DNA of 16,137 nt from Candidatus Pacearchaeota archaeon (GCA_002688875.1 NZDU01000018.1:3037-19173), one strand, 5' to 3'; numbered from the stretch's first letter, positions 1 to 7,223 are shown. The notes: generated by a model from the letters alone, not told the origin. Program-made: numbers and translations.

Positions 1-1680
1 GGGACGACGGTCAATATTTCTAACACCGCTTATAATGTTACTTATAATTGGACTTTGCCTTCTGGACTGGAGAATCAGTCTGGTATTTTAGGTTTGGATT
101 ATGGGAATATTTCTAATAATTCTCTTCTTTATAATCCGATTAATGTTACTTTTTCTGATCTTGAAAGTATGACTTCAGGAATTAAAATTGTTAATCTTTA
201 TGTTAGTGGGGTTAATATTTCAGGAGATGCGATAAGTGATGCTACTAATAATACTTTGTTAGTTCAGCAGGTGAATATTTCATTTCAATGTTATAATGTT
301 ACTGATACTATTTGTGTAACTGATTGTGGTAATACTCAGGATCCTGATTGTCCTGTGGAGACGGTTACTGTTGGAGGTAGTAGTGGTGGTGGGGGTGGTG
401 GAGGGAGTGGTGATGGAGGTGTTGAGTCGAGAGCAGATTATCAAATAGTAAGAGGAAAACAGAATGAGGTTGTTGTTAATTTTGTAAATAGAGAGCCGAA
501 TAGATCGATTACTGGTTTAAAGTTTAGAGTTTTAGGAAGTTTGTCAAAGTATTTGGAGTTGGTTCCGAAAGAGATTTCTTATGTTGGCCCTGGAGAGGAA
601 TATTCTGTTACGTTGAAGATAGTTTCGCCAACTTATCTTAAATTGGGAAGGCAAACGTTGACGATATTGGTTGAAGGTAGGACTGGTTCTGCTTTTTATA
701 CAGAATCTAAGAGGGTTACATTAGATGTTCATGAGATCAGCGAAGGTGATGCGAGTGAGTTGCTTGAGAAATCTAAGGATTTGTTGAAAGAACTTGAAGG
801 GGTGAATCTTAGTTATAGTTATCTTGATGATTTGTTAGAAGAAATGGAAGGGTTTATGTTGCTTGGAAGTTATGGATTAGTATCTCAAAATTATGATTTA
901 ATTGAGAAAGAGGTGACTAGTGCTCTTGAGGCTAAAAAGATTATAGATGAGTTGGAGTCCTTGATTATTATTGCGAATGAGAAGAATATTGATGCTTCTG
1001 CGAGTTCTAGGTTGCTGAGATTGGCGAAGATTTCCCTGGAGAGGAGGGATTTTGCTGAGGCTTTGAGTAGAACTAAAGAAGCGCAGTTAATTTATGCTTT
1101 AGAGGTTAAAGGTAAGTTGGGGAGGATTACCTATTATGTTAAGAAATATCCTGCCGAGTTTTCTATATCTCTTTTGACTTTGATTTTGTTTAGTTTTGGA
1201 ACATTTAAGGCTACAAAACTTGGCATTATAAAAAGGAAGTTGAGAAGAGTTAAAGAGGAACAAGCTATCTTGAATCAGTTGATTGGAATAGTGCAGAAGG
1301 AGTGTTTTAATGAAAAGAAGATGAGTATGGATGAATATAGAAATGCAATAAAAGAGTATAACAAAAAACTTTCTGTCGCAATTTATAGTCATATAGAGCT
1401 TGAGAATAAGAGAGCTCATTTGCTTAAGTTTTCAAATGAAAACAAGAGATTGAGGGTTGAGAAGGAAAATGTTATTAAATTGTTAAAAGAGTTGCAATCT
1501 GATTATTTGGTGAAAGGGAGGATTGAGACTAGGACTTATGAGTTGAAGCTTGAGAGTTATAATAAAAGGATTACTGAGATTGAAGAGAAGCTTGCGACTC
1601 TCGAGGCTAAGCAGGCATTTAAGAAAGGTTTCGGGCTTTTTAAGCTTCTTAGAGTTCCTAAGAAATTTAGGTTAAAATGA
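1..1680 (+). CDS. Large cell-surface/membrane protein with cytoplasmic coiled coil (5' end missing)
   Basis: The frame is open from base 1, so the gene starts outside the window; 559 residues are visible. The extracellular part is Asn/Thr/Ser-rich with many N-x-S/T sequons. A short Cys cluster (about residues 99-117) precedes a Gly/Ser linker (about 125-140) and a beta-rich, CARDB/NEW3-like domain (about 142-245). A helical stretch follows, then one hydrophobic segment (about 387-405), a Lys/Arg stop-transfer region and a long cytoplasmic coiled coil to the C-terminus. The coiled coil holds two copies of a roughly 35-residue module (from nt 1279 and from nt 1480) with pattern Q-x-x-[CY]...Y...Y-N-K. 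The next gene starts inside the stop codon (ATGA overlap), implying coupled translation. Family is not recognised beyond an archaeal surface protein with a C-terminal anchor. Confidence 0.75.
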   Translation, partial: GTTVNISNTAYNVTYNWTLPSGLENQSGILGLDYGNISNNSLLYNPINVTFSDLESMTSGIKIVNLYVSGVNISGDAISDATNNTLLVQQVNISFQCYNVTDTICVTDCGNTQDPDCPVETVTVGGSSGGGGGGGSGDGGVESRADYQIVRGKQNEVVVNFVNREPNRSITGLKFRVLGSLSKYLELVPKEISYVGPGEEYSVTLKIVSPTYLKLGRQTLTILVEGRTGSAFYTESKRVTLDVHEISEGDASELLEKSKDLLKELEGVNLSYSYLDDLLEEMEGFMLLGSYGLVSQNYDLIEKEVTSALEAKKIIDELESLIIIANEKNIDASASSRLLRLAKISLERRDFAEALSRTKEAQLIYALEVKGKLGRITYYVKKYPAEFSISLLTLILFSFGTFKATKLGIIKRKLRRVKEEQAILNQLIGIVQKECFNEKKMSMDEYRNAIKEYNKKLSVAIYSHIELENKRAHLLKFSNENKRLRVEKENVIKLLKELQSDYLVKGRIETRTYELKLESYNKRITEIEEKLATLEAKQAFKKGFGLFKLLRVPKKFRLK

Positions 1681-2696
1681 GATGGATATTTTTTGTTAGT
1701 GTTGTAATGTTTCTTTTAGTTTGTACAGCCTCGGTAAGTGCACTTAGTAATAAATCTTTAGAAGCTAAGGAATTGTTAGATAAAGCTAAGTTGGATATAG
1801 ATCAGATGGAGTTGGAGTCTATTCCTATCTCTCGTGTTAGTGAGAGATATAGTGAGGGTTTGCAAATTTATTTGGGTCAATTATCATTGGAAAGATCTAG
1901 GAAGAAATTTGATTATAGTTTAGCTATAGAATATGCAAATGATGTTGGGGAGATAAAGAAACAGGCATTGTTGGCTAAAGATGAGCTTCAAATATTTAAT
2001 GAAAATTATAATACTGTATCCTTGGATGTTGATCTTTCTTCGATGGATGGTGAGTATAGAGCTATAGTTGATTCTTATAATGAGGAGAGGTTTGAGGATA
2101 CTATTGTTTTAATTGATGAAGGTTATCTTAAGTTGTCGGAGGTTCAATCTAGTCAGACTGCTGTTCAGTTGGTTTATAGATCTACTATTGTGGCATTTTG
2201 GAATTTTATTGTGAAACAATGGGTTAGTCTTTTGGTTCTTTTTTTGATTTTATTGGTATTGTTGGTATATTCTTGGGATAAAATTAAAAGGACTAGATTG
2301 AGAGTTAGTCTGAATCATTTGGATTTGCAGAAGGCTACTGTTAGGAATTTGATGAAGAAAATGCAACATGATTATTTTAAGAAGAAGAATCTTCCAGAGG
2401 TTGAGTTTAGGATTAAATCGCAGACTTTTGAGGAGCTTGTTAGAGATATTGATAGAAAGATTTTGATTGTTAAGGAAGAAGTGTTTAGGTTGAATAAGAA
2501 GAAGGGGAAAAAAGGGAGGGTCGGGAAGGGTAAGGGGAAGAAGGGAAGAGTTAAAGGGGAGAGTGGAAAAATTAAGGGTAATAATGAGGTTGTGGAGAAA
2601 GTTAAGTGGAGAGTTGGGAAGGGTAATAGGGGGAGAAAGGTTTCTGGAAAGGGTAATGTTAAGGGGAAAAAGGTGGTTAGGAAATCTAGAAAGTAG
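1677..2696 (+). CDS. Single-pass membrane protein with helical ectodomain and Lys/Gly-rich cytoplasmic tail
   Basis: 339 residues. A hydrophobic signal peptide covers about residues 1-23. The ectodomain (about 24-175) is helical and charged. One membrane helix lies at about 181-201, followed by a basic cytoplasmic segment. A helical module near 225-265 matches the module in the preceding protein (Q-x-D-Y-x-x-K, then F/Y and K spaced alike). The last approximately 68 residues are almost only K, G, R and V with few acids, so the tail should be strongly cationic and disordered and may contact nucleic acid or phospholipid (inference). The ATG overlaps the upstream stop by four bases, and the two proteins share topology, so they may act as partners. 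Family not recognised. Confidence 0.75.
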   Translation: MRWIFFVSVVMFLLVCTASVSALSNKSLEAKELLDKAKLDIDQMELESIPISRVSERYSEGLQIYLGQLSLERSRKKFDYSLAIEYANDVGEIKKQALLAKDELQIFNENYNTVSLDVDLSSMDGEYRAIVDSYNEERFEDTIVLIDEGYLKLSEVQSSQTAVQLVYRSTIVAFWNFIVKQWVSLLVLFLILLVLLVYSWDKIKRTRLRVSLNHLDLQKATVRNLMKKMQHDYFKKKNLPEVEFRIKSQTFEELVRDIDRKILIVKEEVFRLNKKKGKKGRVGKGKGKKGRVKGESGKIKGNNEVVEKVKWRVGKGNRGRKVSGKGNVKGKKVVRKSRK

Positions 2697-2724
2697 AATG
2701 TGTTGTTTTGATCTTTGATATAAG

Positions 2725-2732
2725 TTTATAAG
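2725..2732 (+). promoter_or_regulatory. TATA-like box with no coding start at the expected distance
   Basis: TTTATAAG, centred near 2728, predicts a start near 2755. No credible coding start lies there (the ATG at 2761 stops after three codons), so it may drive a non-coding transcript across 2755-2845. Confidence 0.35.
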
Positions 2733-2754
2733 CCTTGATATTTTTTTAGTGTTG

Positions 2755-2845
2755 AGGTAGATGAAAAGGTGAAGTTTTGTGATCAGTTTTTCTTTTTGGT
2801 TGCAAGATAGATTAGTGGAGTTGCTTTCCATGTCTATCTCATTGT
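2755..2845 (+). ncRNA. Candidate small RNA with 3' hairpin (tentative)
   Basis: This non-coding stretch follows a TATA-like box. It contains a hairpin with arms AGATAGA (2805-2811) and TCTATCT (2833-2839), with an inner TGGA/TCCA pairing (2816-2819 with 2827-2830). A GTGATCA resembling a C box is present, but no clean CUGA D box was found, so I do not call it a C/D guide. It could equally be the 5' region of the next small gene. Confidence 0.2.
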
Positions 2846-2888
2846 TCAGTATAATAATTTATTTAAATGGGTGATTGATTATTGGAGT

Positions 2889-3104
2889 ATGGTTGAGGGT
2901 AAAGATTCTTACACGCCTGAAGAGGTTGCTGATATTGGGAATAGTATTAAAGAGTTTTATGATTTTTATAGGGTGATTGGTTTTAGATCTAGGAAGAGTC
3001 CGGAGTTGATGAGGCATTATGAGAATGTTCCTGAGAATGTTAGGGAACTTACAAATATGGATGGTTTGGTGGAAAATCTTGATGGGTTGGATTCTGACCA
3101 CTAA
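2889..3104 (+). CDS. Small hypothetical acidic protein
   Basis: 71 residues, soluble, helix-rich and acidic, with a TPEEVADIG segment and a [FY]-rich helix after it. The frame can extend upstream to a GTG at 2871. I chose ATG 2889 because the AT-rich TTTAAAT box near 2863 lies about 26 bases before it, the spacing seen for most genes here. It sits between the large surface proteins and the RNase P RNA gene, whose TATA box begins right after its stop. I do not recognise the family. Confidence 0.5.
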   Translation: MVEGKDSYTPEEVADIGNSIKEFYDFYRVIGFRSRKSPELMRHYENVPENVRELTNMDGLVENLDGLDSDH

Positions 3105-3108
3105 CAAT

Positions 3109-3119
3109 AGTTTTATATA
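3109..3119 (+). promoter_or_regulatory. TATA box of RNase P RNA
   Basis: AGTTTTATATA, centred near 3115. The expected start at about 3141 is exactly the first base of the predicted P1 helix. The same AGTTTTATAT string is used at 3636 and 3983. Confidence 0.65.
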
Positions 3120-3140
3120 GGGTTGATTTCTTGAATTATT

Positions 3141-3617
3141 GAGTGAGGTAGTCAGCTTTCGGGGCTAAGTCATTAGATTGACAAACTTTGATATATGAAA
3201 GTTTAGTTCTCAGAAGTTTTCAACTTCTGATTCCACAAAAGGTAAAACTTTTGTGGCCTGAGGAAGGTCCGCCCATCCTAGATAATTAATTTTATTTAGT
3301 TCACTTATGTGAAAGCCATCGCTGAAATAGCGACGATCGTGAGGTCGAGCTCTATTACAGAAACGACACAGCCATGTTTGAACTGTGAACCTCCTCAAAA
3401 ACTTTGAGTTTTTGGGGTCTTAAGAATCTTTGATTCTCAAGATGGGGGGAGTTTTGAGAACATGGATATGATGAAACGAGTATCTTGGTTGATGCAAGAG
3501 TAACAGACAAGAGGTTTACGAAAAGTAAACAAAGGTGTTGTGTACGCTCGCTAAGTAGGATGTTGACGCGTTTTGTTCGATTACGAAAAACGACAGAAGG
3601 TGGCCTATTCCTCACTC
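3141..3617 (+). ncRNA. rnpB: RNase P RNA, archaeal, enlarged (about 477 nt)
   Basis: The catalytic RNA of RNase P trims tRNA 5' leaders. The CR-I signature GAGGAAGGTCCGCC (3260-3273) and the CR-V signature ACAGAAGGTGGCCTAT (3593-3608) are both present, and CCGCC can pair with GGTGG to form P4. The internal ACAGAAACGACAC string (about 3357-3369) matches archaeal forms. The ends are set by P1: GAGTGAGG (3141-3148) pairs with CCTCACTC (3610-3617). A T-run (3619-3623) follows as a likely terminator. Extra AT-rich hairpins sit between P1 and CR-I (3183-3204, 3212-3230, 3233-3256) and near 3395-3440, making it longer than the typical 300-400 nt archaeal RNA. Short frames overlapping it on either strand are chance. 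Confidence 0.88.
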
Positions 3618-3635
3618 GTTTTTAATCACTATAAT

Positions 3636-3645
3636 AGTTTTATAT
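3636..3645 (+). promoter_or_regulatory. TATA box for the gene at 3666
   Basis: AGTTTTATAT, with its centre about 26 bases before ATG 3666. It begins 19 bases after the RNase P RNA 3' end, so the two genes are separately transcribed. Confidence 0.55.
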
Positions 3646-3665
3646 GTCATTGTTCTAGAAAAGTT

Positions 3666-3977
3666 ATGCGAGTTGTTTATGATGATGGGGTTTTTTATGT
3701 AAATGTTCTGAGTTCAGAATGTGAAAGAGATCAAGTTTTTGGGAAAGTTTTAGAAGGGTTAAATTGTGAGGATAATGAGTTTGTTGATAGGAGTTTTGTT
3801 TTTAGAAATTCAGATAGGGATAGATTTATAATGATATATGAATGTGGGTTTGGCGCGGGGGATCTGTATGGCTTGGAGGTTAGTATAAGTGAGGATTCTC
3901 TTGATAGTCTTCTGTATAGTGGTTTCCATAAGTTTCAAATTGGCAAATATTCATTTGAGTTTAGAAATAAATACTGA
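3666..3977 (+). CDS. Hypothetical protein, 103 residues
   Basis: A soluble, acidic, beta-rich small protein with no signal peptide or membrane segment. The reading frame stays open upstream into the RNase P RNA, but ATG 3666 is supported by a TATA box at 3636-3645 and avoids that overlap. It contains two Cys (in SSECER and NCEDNE) and an MIYECGFGAGDL segment. It has the same G-over-C bias as neighbouring genes. Family not recognised. Confidence 0.55.
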   Translation: MRVVYDDGVFYVNVLSSECERDQVFGKVLEGLNCEDNEFVDRSFVFRNSDRDRFIMIYECGFGAGDLYGLEVSISEDSLDSLLYSGFHKFQIGKYSFEFRNKY

Positions 3978-3982
3978 TAAGA

Positions 3983-3993
3983 AGTTTTATATA
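3983..3993 (+). promoter_or_regulatory. TATA box of tRNA-Phe
   Basis: AGTTTTATATA, with the TTTATATA centre near 3989. The expected start is at about 4014-4017, so the primary transcript would have a leader of at most a few bases. Confidence 0.6.
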
Positions 3994-4016
3994 AGCTTAT
4001 TTTGTGGTATGTTTAT

Positions 4017-4088
4017 GGGGGAGTAGCTCAGGGGGAGAGCGCATGACTGAAGATCATGGTGTCGAGAGTTCGAATCTCTCCTTCCCCA
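4017..4088 (+). tRNA. tRNA-Phe (GAA)
   Basis: A complete cloverleaf of 72 nt. Acceptor GGGGGAG pairs with CTTCCCC (one G-U), the D arm is GCTC/GAGC, the anticodon stem is CATGA/TCATG with loop CTGAAGA (anticodon GAA), and the T arm is GAGAG/CTCTC with a TTCGAAT loop. Discriminator is A at 4088. The 3' CCA is not encoded and must be added. No intron. Confidence 0.95.
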
Positions 4089-4119
4089 TTTATATTAATT
4101 GAAGATGAAAATTATTAGG

Positions 4120-4344
4120 ATGGAGGATATTGAGAGAGAAAAGCATGTTGAGAAAAGGGATAAGATTGTGGATGATGTTAATTATGTTGTTGAGGGGGTT
4201 TTGGGGAAGGGGAAGAAGAAGGAAAGTAATTGGTTGTGGTTTATTGCCAAGTTGGTTTTAGGGTTACTGGTTTTGGTTGCTGCTGTTAATTTTGTGTTGG
4301 GGAATGTTTGGTTGTTGAAGTTTTTCTATGGGGAGTTGTTTTGA
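4120..4344 (+). CDS. Small single-pass membrane protein
   Basis: 74 residues: an acidic/basic N-terminal half (MEDIERE start, then K/E-rich) and one strong C-terminal membrane segment of about 25 residues beginning at the WLWF motif. In-frame starts also exist at TTG 4099 and ATG 4105. I prefer ATG 4120 because ATTTATATT (4088-4096), which overlaps the last tRNA base, lies about 26-28 bases before it; if the gene is instead cotranscribed with the tRNA, ATG 4105 is possible. Family not recognised. Confidence 0.55.
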   Translation: MEDIEREKHVEKRDKIVDDVNYVVEGVLGKGKKKESNWLWFIAKLVLGLLVLVAAVNFVLGNVWLLKFFYGELF

Positions 4345-4352
4345 ATTGCTCC

Positions 4353-4374
4353 GCATCCCATTTCGTTGGGACGC
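4353..4374. repeat. Isolated hairpin in the 4345-4489 intergenic region
   Basis: GCATCCCA (4353-4360) pairs with TGGGACGC (4367-4374), 7 of 8 bp, around a TTTCGT loop, just after the stop of the small membrane gene. It is GC-richer than its surroundings. There is no T-run right after it, so a bacterial-type terminator is unlikely; it may be a fragment of a dispersed hairpin element. Confidence 0.4.
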
Positions 4375-4460
4375 TTCACAAAATATATTAGTATCTTGTA
4401 ATTAAAGAGATATCTTTTGGAGTCTTCTTTTTTAATTAGTAATCTATATAGGTGAGTAAA

Positions 4461-4468
4461 TTTAAATA
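4461..4468 (+). promoter_or_regulatory. TATA box for the 4490 surface protein
   Basis: TTTAAATA centred about 26 bases before ATG 4490, which implies a leaderless mRNA. Confidence 0.5.
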
Positions 4469-4489
4469 TGATTTTATCCTTGATAAATA

Positions 4490-6142
4490 ATGAAAAAAAG
4501 AAGATTGGTAATTGTATTTGTGATTATGAGTTTAGTTTTATTGATTATGAGTAATGTTATTGCTGTGGATGATTCAATGATAATTGGTTTAAATGGGAAT
4601 GATGAGGATATTGAATTTGTTTTTGCTGATGAAGATGTTGTTTTTTTTAAAAATGATGGAGAGTTGAATGAGTTTGTTGCTCAACAATCTGGGCCTTATA
4701 ATGTTGGTAGTTTTAGTAATTCGGATTTGAAAATTATTATCAATAATTCTGCTTTGAATTTTGATAGGAATTATAATTCTAGTGTTTTAATTGGATATGA
4801 GCATAATTTGAATGACAATTCTGCTGTTGAATTGTTTGATATTGTTAATGTTGATGGGACCGATTATAGGATAGAGTTAATTAGTGCGAATAATACTGGA
4901 GCTGAGATTAAGATTGATGCTGATTTGGTATTGATTGATGATGATCAAAATGCTGGTACTTATGATTTGAGTAAGGGAATGGGCGTTGGAGATTTTTTGA
5001 TATTGTTGGTTAATTCAAGTGATGCGGGTTCTGGATTTTTTGCGAATATATTGGTAGTTTATGAAAAGAAATTTTCTAATATTTTGACGTGTGAATCTAA
5101 TAGGATGATTGGTGATTTTGATGATGATGGTTTGATTACAAGAAGGGATGCGAATTTGACATTAATGGTAGCAATTGAATTATTGTCTTATCCCAAGGAA
5201 TTGTGTTGCATTGATCTTACTAACAATGGGCTTATTCAGAGTAGTGATGCTACTAAAATTTTTAGAATTGTTAGTGGAATTGATGAGAGTCCTGGGATTT
5301 GTCACTTTGATTGTGCGATTCAAAATGAGACAATTAATTCCCTGAATGTTTCAAATTTTAGTGCTTGTTGTACTGGTTTCGAAGATGTGATTGTTTTAAA
5401 TAATATTTCTGTTTTTGATGAGTGTTATTGGAATGGGAGTTTGTCAAGTAGTTCGAGTGGGATTTGTTCTGAATGTGGTAATGGAGTTTGCGAGGATATT
5501 GAGAGTGTTTGTAGTTGTCCTACAGATTGTGTTGGGAAAGGGAGGTCTGATTATTCTACTGTTGAAGAATTTTGTGATAATGGTTTTAATCAATATTGCG
5601 TTAATCAAACTTTTAATTTATCGGATAGACTTTGTGGATTGTGTAATGATATTAATGTAACTTTGTGCGAGGATAATTGTTTTAATCTAGGGGATAAGGA
5701 GTGTTTGAAAAATGTTAGCAAGTTTAGAGAATGTGGTAATTTTGATTTGGATAGTTGTTTGGAATGGGGAGTAAGTGTTGATTGTCCTTTGAATACATTT
5801 TGTGATAATGATGATGTGGAATGTGTTGTTTTGAAGGATGTTGAACTTGCTCGAGAATGTGATCCAATTGGAAAAAGGAATGATAATAGATATTGCTCGT
5901 TAGGATTTAGTTGGTTGGATCAGAAAGATATTGATGAATCTTGTTTGAAGAGTTATGAGTGTGTTAGTAATTTTTGTTCTGAGGATAAGTGTGTTGAGTC
6001 GATTGTTTCTATTACTAAGGATTTAGGGTGGTTTTTTTGGGTTATTGTTGGTTTTATTGTTGTAATGATATTGTTCGTATTTTTTTTGTTGGTTAAGGTT
6101 TTAGTTTCTAATTTGTCTTCAAAAGTTAATGATAATTTGTGA
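4490..6142 (+). CDS. Cys-rich cell-surface protein with dockerin-like calcium module and C-terminal membrane anchor
   Basis: 550 residues. The N-terminus is a signal peptide (about 1-25, basic then hydrophobic). An Asn-rich beta region with sequons follows. At about 205-265 two dockerin-type repeats are visible: loop DFDDDGLITRRD and loop DLTNNGLIQSSD, each with D-x-[DT]-x-[DN]-G-x-I and a final D followed by a hydrophobic helix. A Cys-rich stretch (about 270-505) includes a CGNGVCE...CPTDC motif seen in secreted DPANN proteins and could form many disulphides. One C-terminal membrane helix (about 514-540) anchors it, leaving a short cytoplasmic tail. The role may be surface-layer or adhesion; a cohesin partner is not in this window. 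Its own TATA box lies at 4461. Confidence 0.75.
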   Translation: MKKRRLVIVFVIMSLVLLIMSNVIAVDDSMIIGLNGNDEDIEFVFADEDVVFFKNDGELNEFVAQQSGPYNVGSFSNSDLKIIINNSALNFDRNYNSSVLIGYEHNLNDNSAVELFDIVNVDGTDYRIELISANNTGAEIKIDADLVLIDDDQNAGTYDLSKGMGVGDFLILLVNSSDAGSGFFANILVVYEKKFSNILTCESNRMIGDFDDDGLITRRDANLTLMVAIELLSYPKELCCIDLTNNGLIQSSDATKIFRIVSGIDESPGICHFDCAIQNETINSLNVSNFSACCTGFEDVIVLNNISVFDECYWNGSLSSSSSGICSECGNGVCEDIESVCSCPTDCVGKGRSDYSTVEEFCDNGFNQYCVNQTFNLSDRLCGLCNDINVTLCEDNCFNLGDKECLKNVSKFRECGNFDLDSCLEWGVSVDCPLNTFCDNDDVECVVLKDVELARECDPIGKRNDNRYCSLGFSWLDQKDIDESCLKSYECVSNFCSEDKCVESIVSITKDLGWFFWVIVGFIVVMILFVFFLLVKVLVSNLSSKVNDNL

Positions 6143-6192
6143 TAGTTAATTGTAGAGATGCCAAGAAATTGATCCTATTAAGTTTCATAACA

Positions 6193-6200
6193 TTTATAAA
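6193..6200 (+). promoter_or_regulatory. TATA box for the pilin-like gene
   Basis: TTTATAAA predicts a start near 6223, downstream of ATG 6215 but upstream of ATG 6236. An AGAGG at 6229-6233 could serve as a ribosome binding site for 6236. Confidence 0.45.
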
Positions 6201-6235
6201 AGATCTTTATTTATATGTATTATCAAAAGAGGAAA

Positions 6236-6832
6236 ATGAAATTAAGATCTATTAAAACTAAGAAAGGAGCACTTGAGTTGAGTATTGGAACTATTGTAAT
6301 CTTAGTATTGGCTATGAGTATGTTGATTCTTGGACTTGTTCTTGTAAGGACTATTTTTAAATCGGCCACGGGGGTTGTTGGGCAGTTGGATGAAGGTGTG
6401 CGTCAGGAGATTAAGGAATTGTTTGTTGATGATGATGAGTTAGTGCTAGTTAAGTTGGGTGCGGACAAGACGGCTGAAGTTCCAGCGGATGGGAAGACTT
6501 ATAATGTGGCATTTGGGGCGAGGACGATTGATGGGACTACTATTGATATTAGAGATTTTAAGTATAAGTTAAGTTTAGATGATAATGCACGGGATAATTG
6601 TGTGGCTCAGTTTGGCGAGAGGATTGTTGAGGATTTTATTATTCAAAGGATTGGTAGTAGACTTCAGTTTGATGAGTTTGAGGGAGATACTGCATTTTCA
6701 TTAATTGAGGTTCAGATTCCTGAGGGAACTAGTTTCTGTACACAAAAGATATTTATTGATGTTGAAGATAGGGGAGATCCTATTGGTAGAGAGGTTTTTA
6801 AGATTGAGGTTGTGCGGAAGGGCGTGTTTTAG
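6236..6832 (+). CDS. Pilin-like secreted/membrane protein with class III-type signal
   Basis: 198 residues from ATG 6236; ATG 6215 upstream would precede the predicted transcription start. The N-terminus is basic, with KKG-ALELS followed by about 25 hydrophobic residues. This resembles archaeal type IV pilin signals, where a prepilin peptidase cuts after Gly and a Glu lies near +3 to +5. The rest is a soluble, acidic, beta-rich domain with two Cys (DNCVAQ and SFCTQK) that could form a disulphide. Proteins starting with this KKGALELS-type segment recur in DPANN genomes (from memory). No pilus assembly genes are nearby. Confidence 0.6.
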   Translation: MKLRSIKTKKGALELSIGTIVILVLAMSMLILGLVLVRTIFKSATGVVGQLDEGVRQEIKELFVDDDELVLVKLGADKTAEVPADGKTYNVAFGARTIDGTTIDIRDFKYKLSLDDNARDNCVAQFGERIVEDFIIQRIGSRLQFDEFEGDTAFSLIEVQIPEGTSFCTQKIFIDVEDRGDPIGREVFKIEVVRKGVF

Positions 6833-6896
6833 TTGGTTAGTTGATTAGTTGATTATTGATATAAAAAATAATAAATTAAATTAAAAATAATTATTA

Positions 6897-7208
6897 TTAG
6901 TGACTTGCAAAAGCTTCTTTGATTCTTTTGGCAGCTTCTTTTATTTCTGTTTTTCCTTTCATTTCATTCATGTGATATGCCATGCTAGTTTCAACAGAAG
7001 CACTTGCTATTTGATCCATTTTATCTCCGATTTTTTCTAGCCATAGTGCTTTCATTTTTTCTACCATTATTTCTTCCCAAGCTCTATCTGCTAATTTTAC
7101 CATTTCATTGCACATGTCACATCCCGTATCACAGCATTGCTTTTTATTTGAATTATTGCAATTACAATTCGAGTTATTACATGTACCGTCTTTACAATTG
7201 TTTTCCAT
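6897..7208 (-). CDS. Small protein with Cys-rich N-terminus, possibly metal-binding
   Basis: 103 residues. Eight Cys lie in the first 33 residues (positions 5, 10, 15, 17, 25, 26, 30 and 33) in an Asn-rich background, followed by an amphipathic helical C-terminal domain of about 70 residues rich in Met, Lys and Glu. There is no signal peptide. The Cys cluster suggests metal or Fe-S binding (inference). The start is well supported: AAGGAGGT (plus-strand 7216-7223) lies 7 bases upstream of ATG, and a TATA-like TTTATAAA lies near 7254-7261. It is one of only two genes here with a full Shine-Dalgarno sequence. Composition differs from most neighbours (less G-over-T bias, more A and C). Family not recognised. 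Confidence 0.65.
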   Translation of the reverse strand: MENNCKDGTCNNSNCNCNNSNKKQCCDTGCDMCNEMVKLADRAWEEIMVEKMKALWLEKIGDKMDQIASASVETSMAYHMNEMKGKTEIKEAAKRIKEAFASH

Positions 7209-7215
7209 AATATTT

Positions 7216-7223
7216 ACCTCCTT
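7216..7223 (-). promoter_or_regulatory. Strong Shine-Dalgarno sequence
   Basis: AAGGAGGT on the minus strand, 7 bases before the ATG of the Cys-rich protein. It contrasts with the leaderless genes around it. Confidence 0.7.

Noticed and set aside
2250..2831. Long minus-strand frame opposite the Lys-rich tail
   Set aside because: It is the complement of a purine-rich coding region, and its product is low-complexity N/L/P/S. The plus-strand gene has signal peptide, membrane helix and operon overlap.
3210..3615. Two minus-strand reading frames of 62 and 86 codons
   Set aside because: They lie wholly within the RNase P RNA gene, and the RNA's conserved motifs and P1 pairing explain the sequence.
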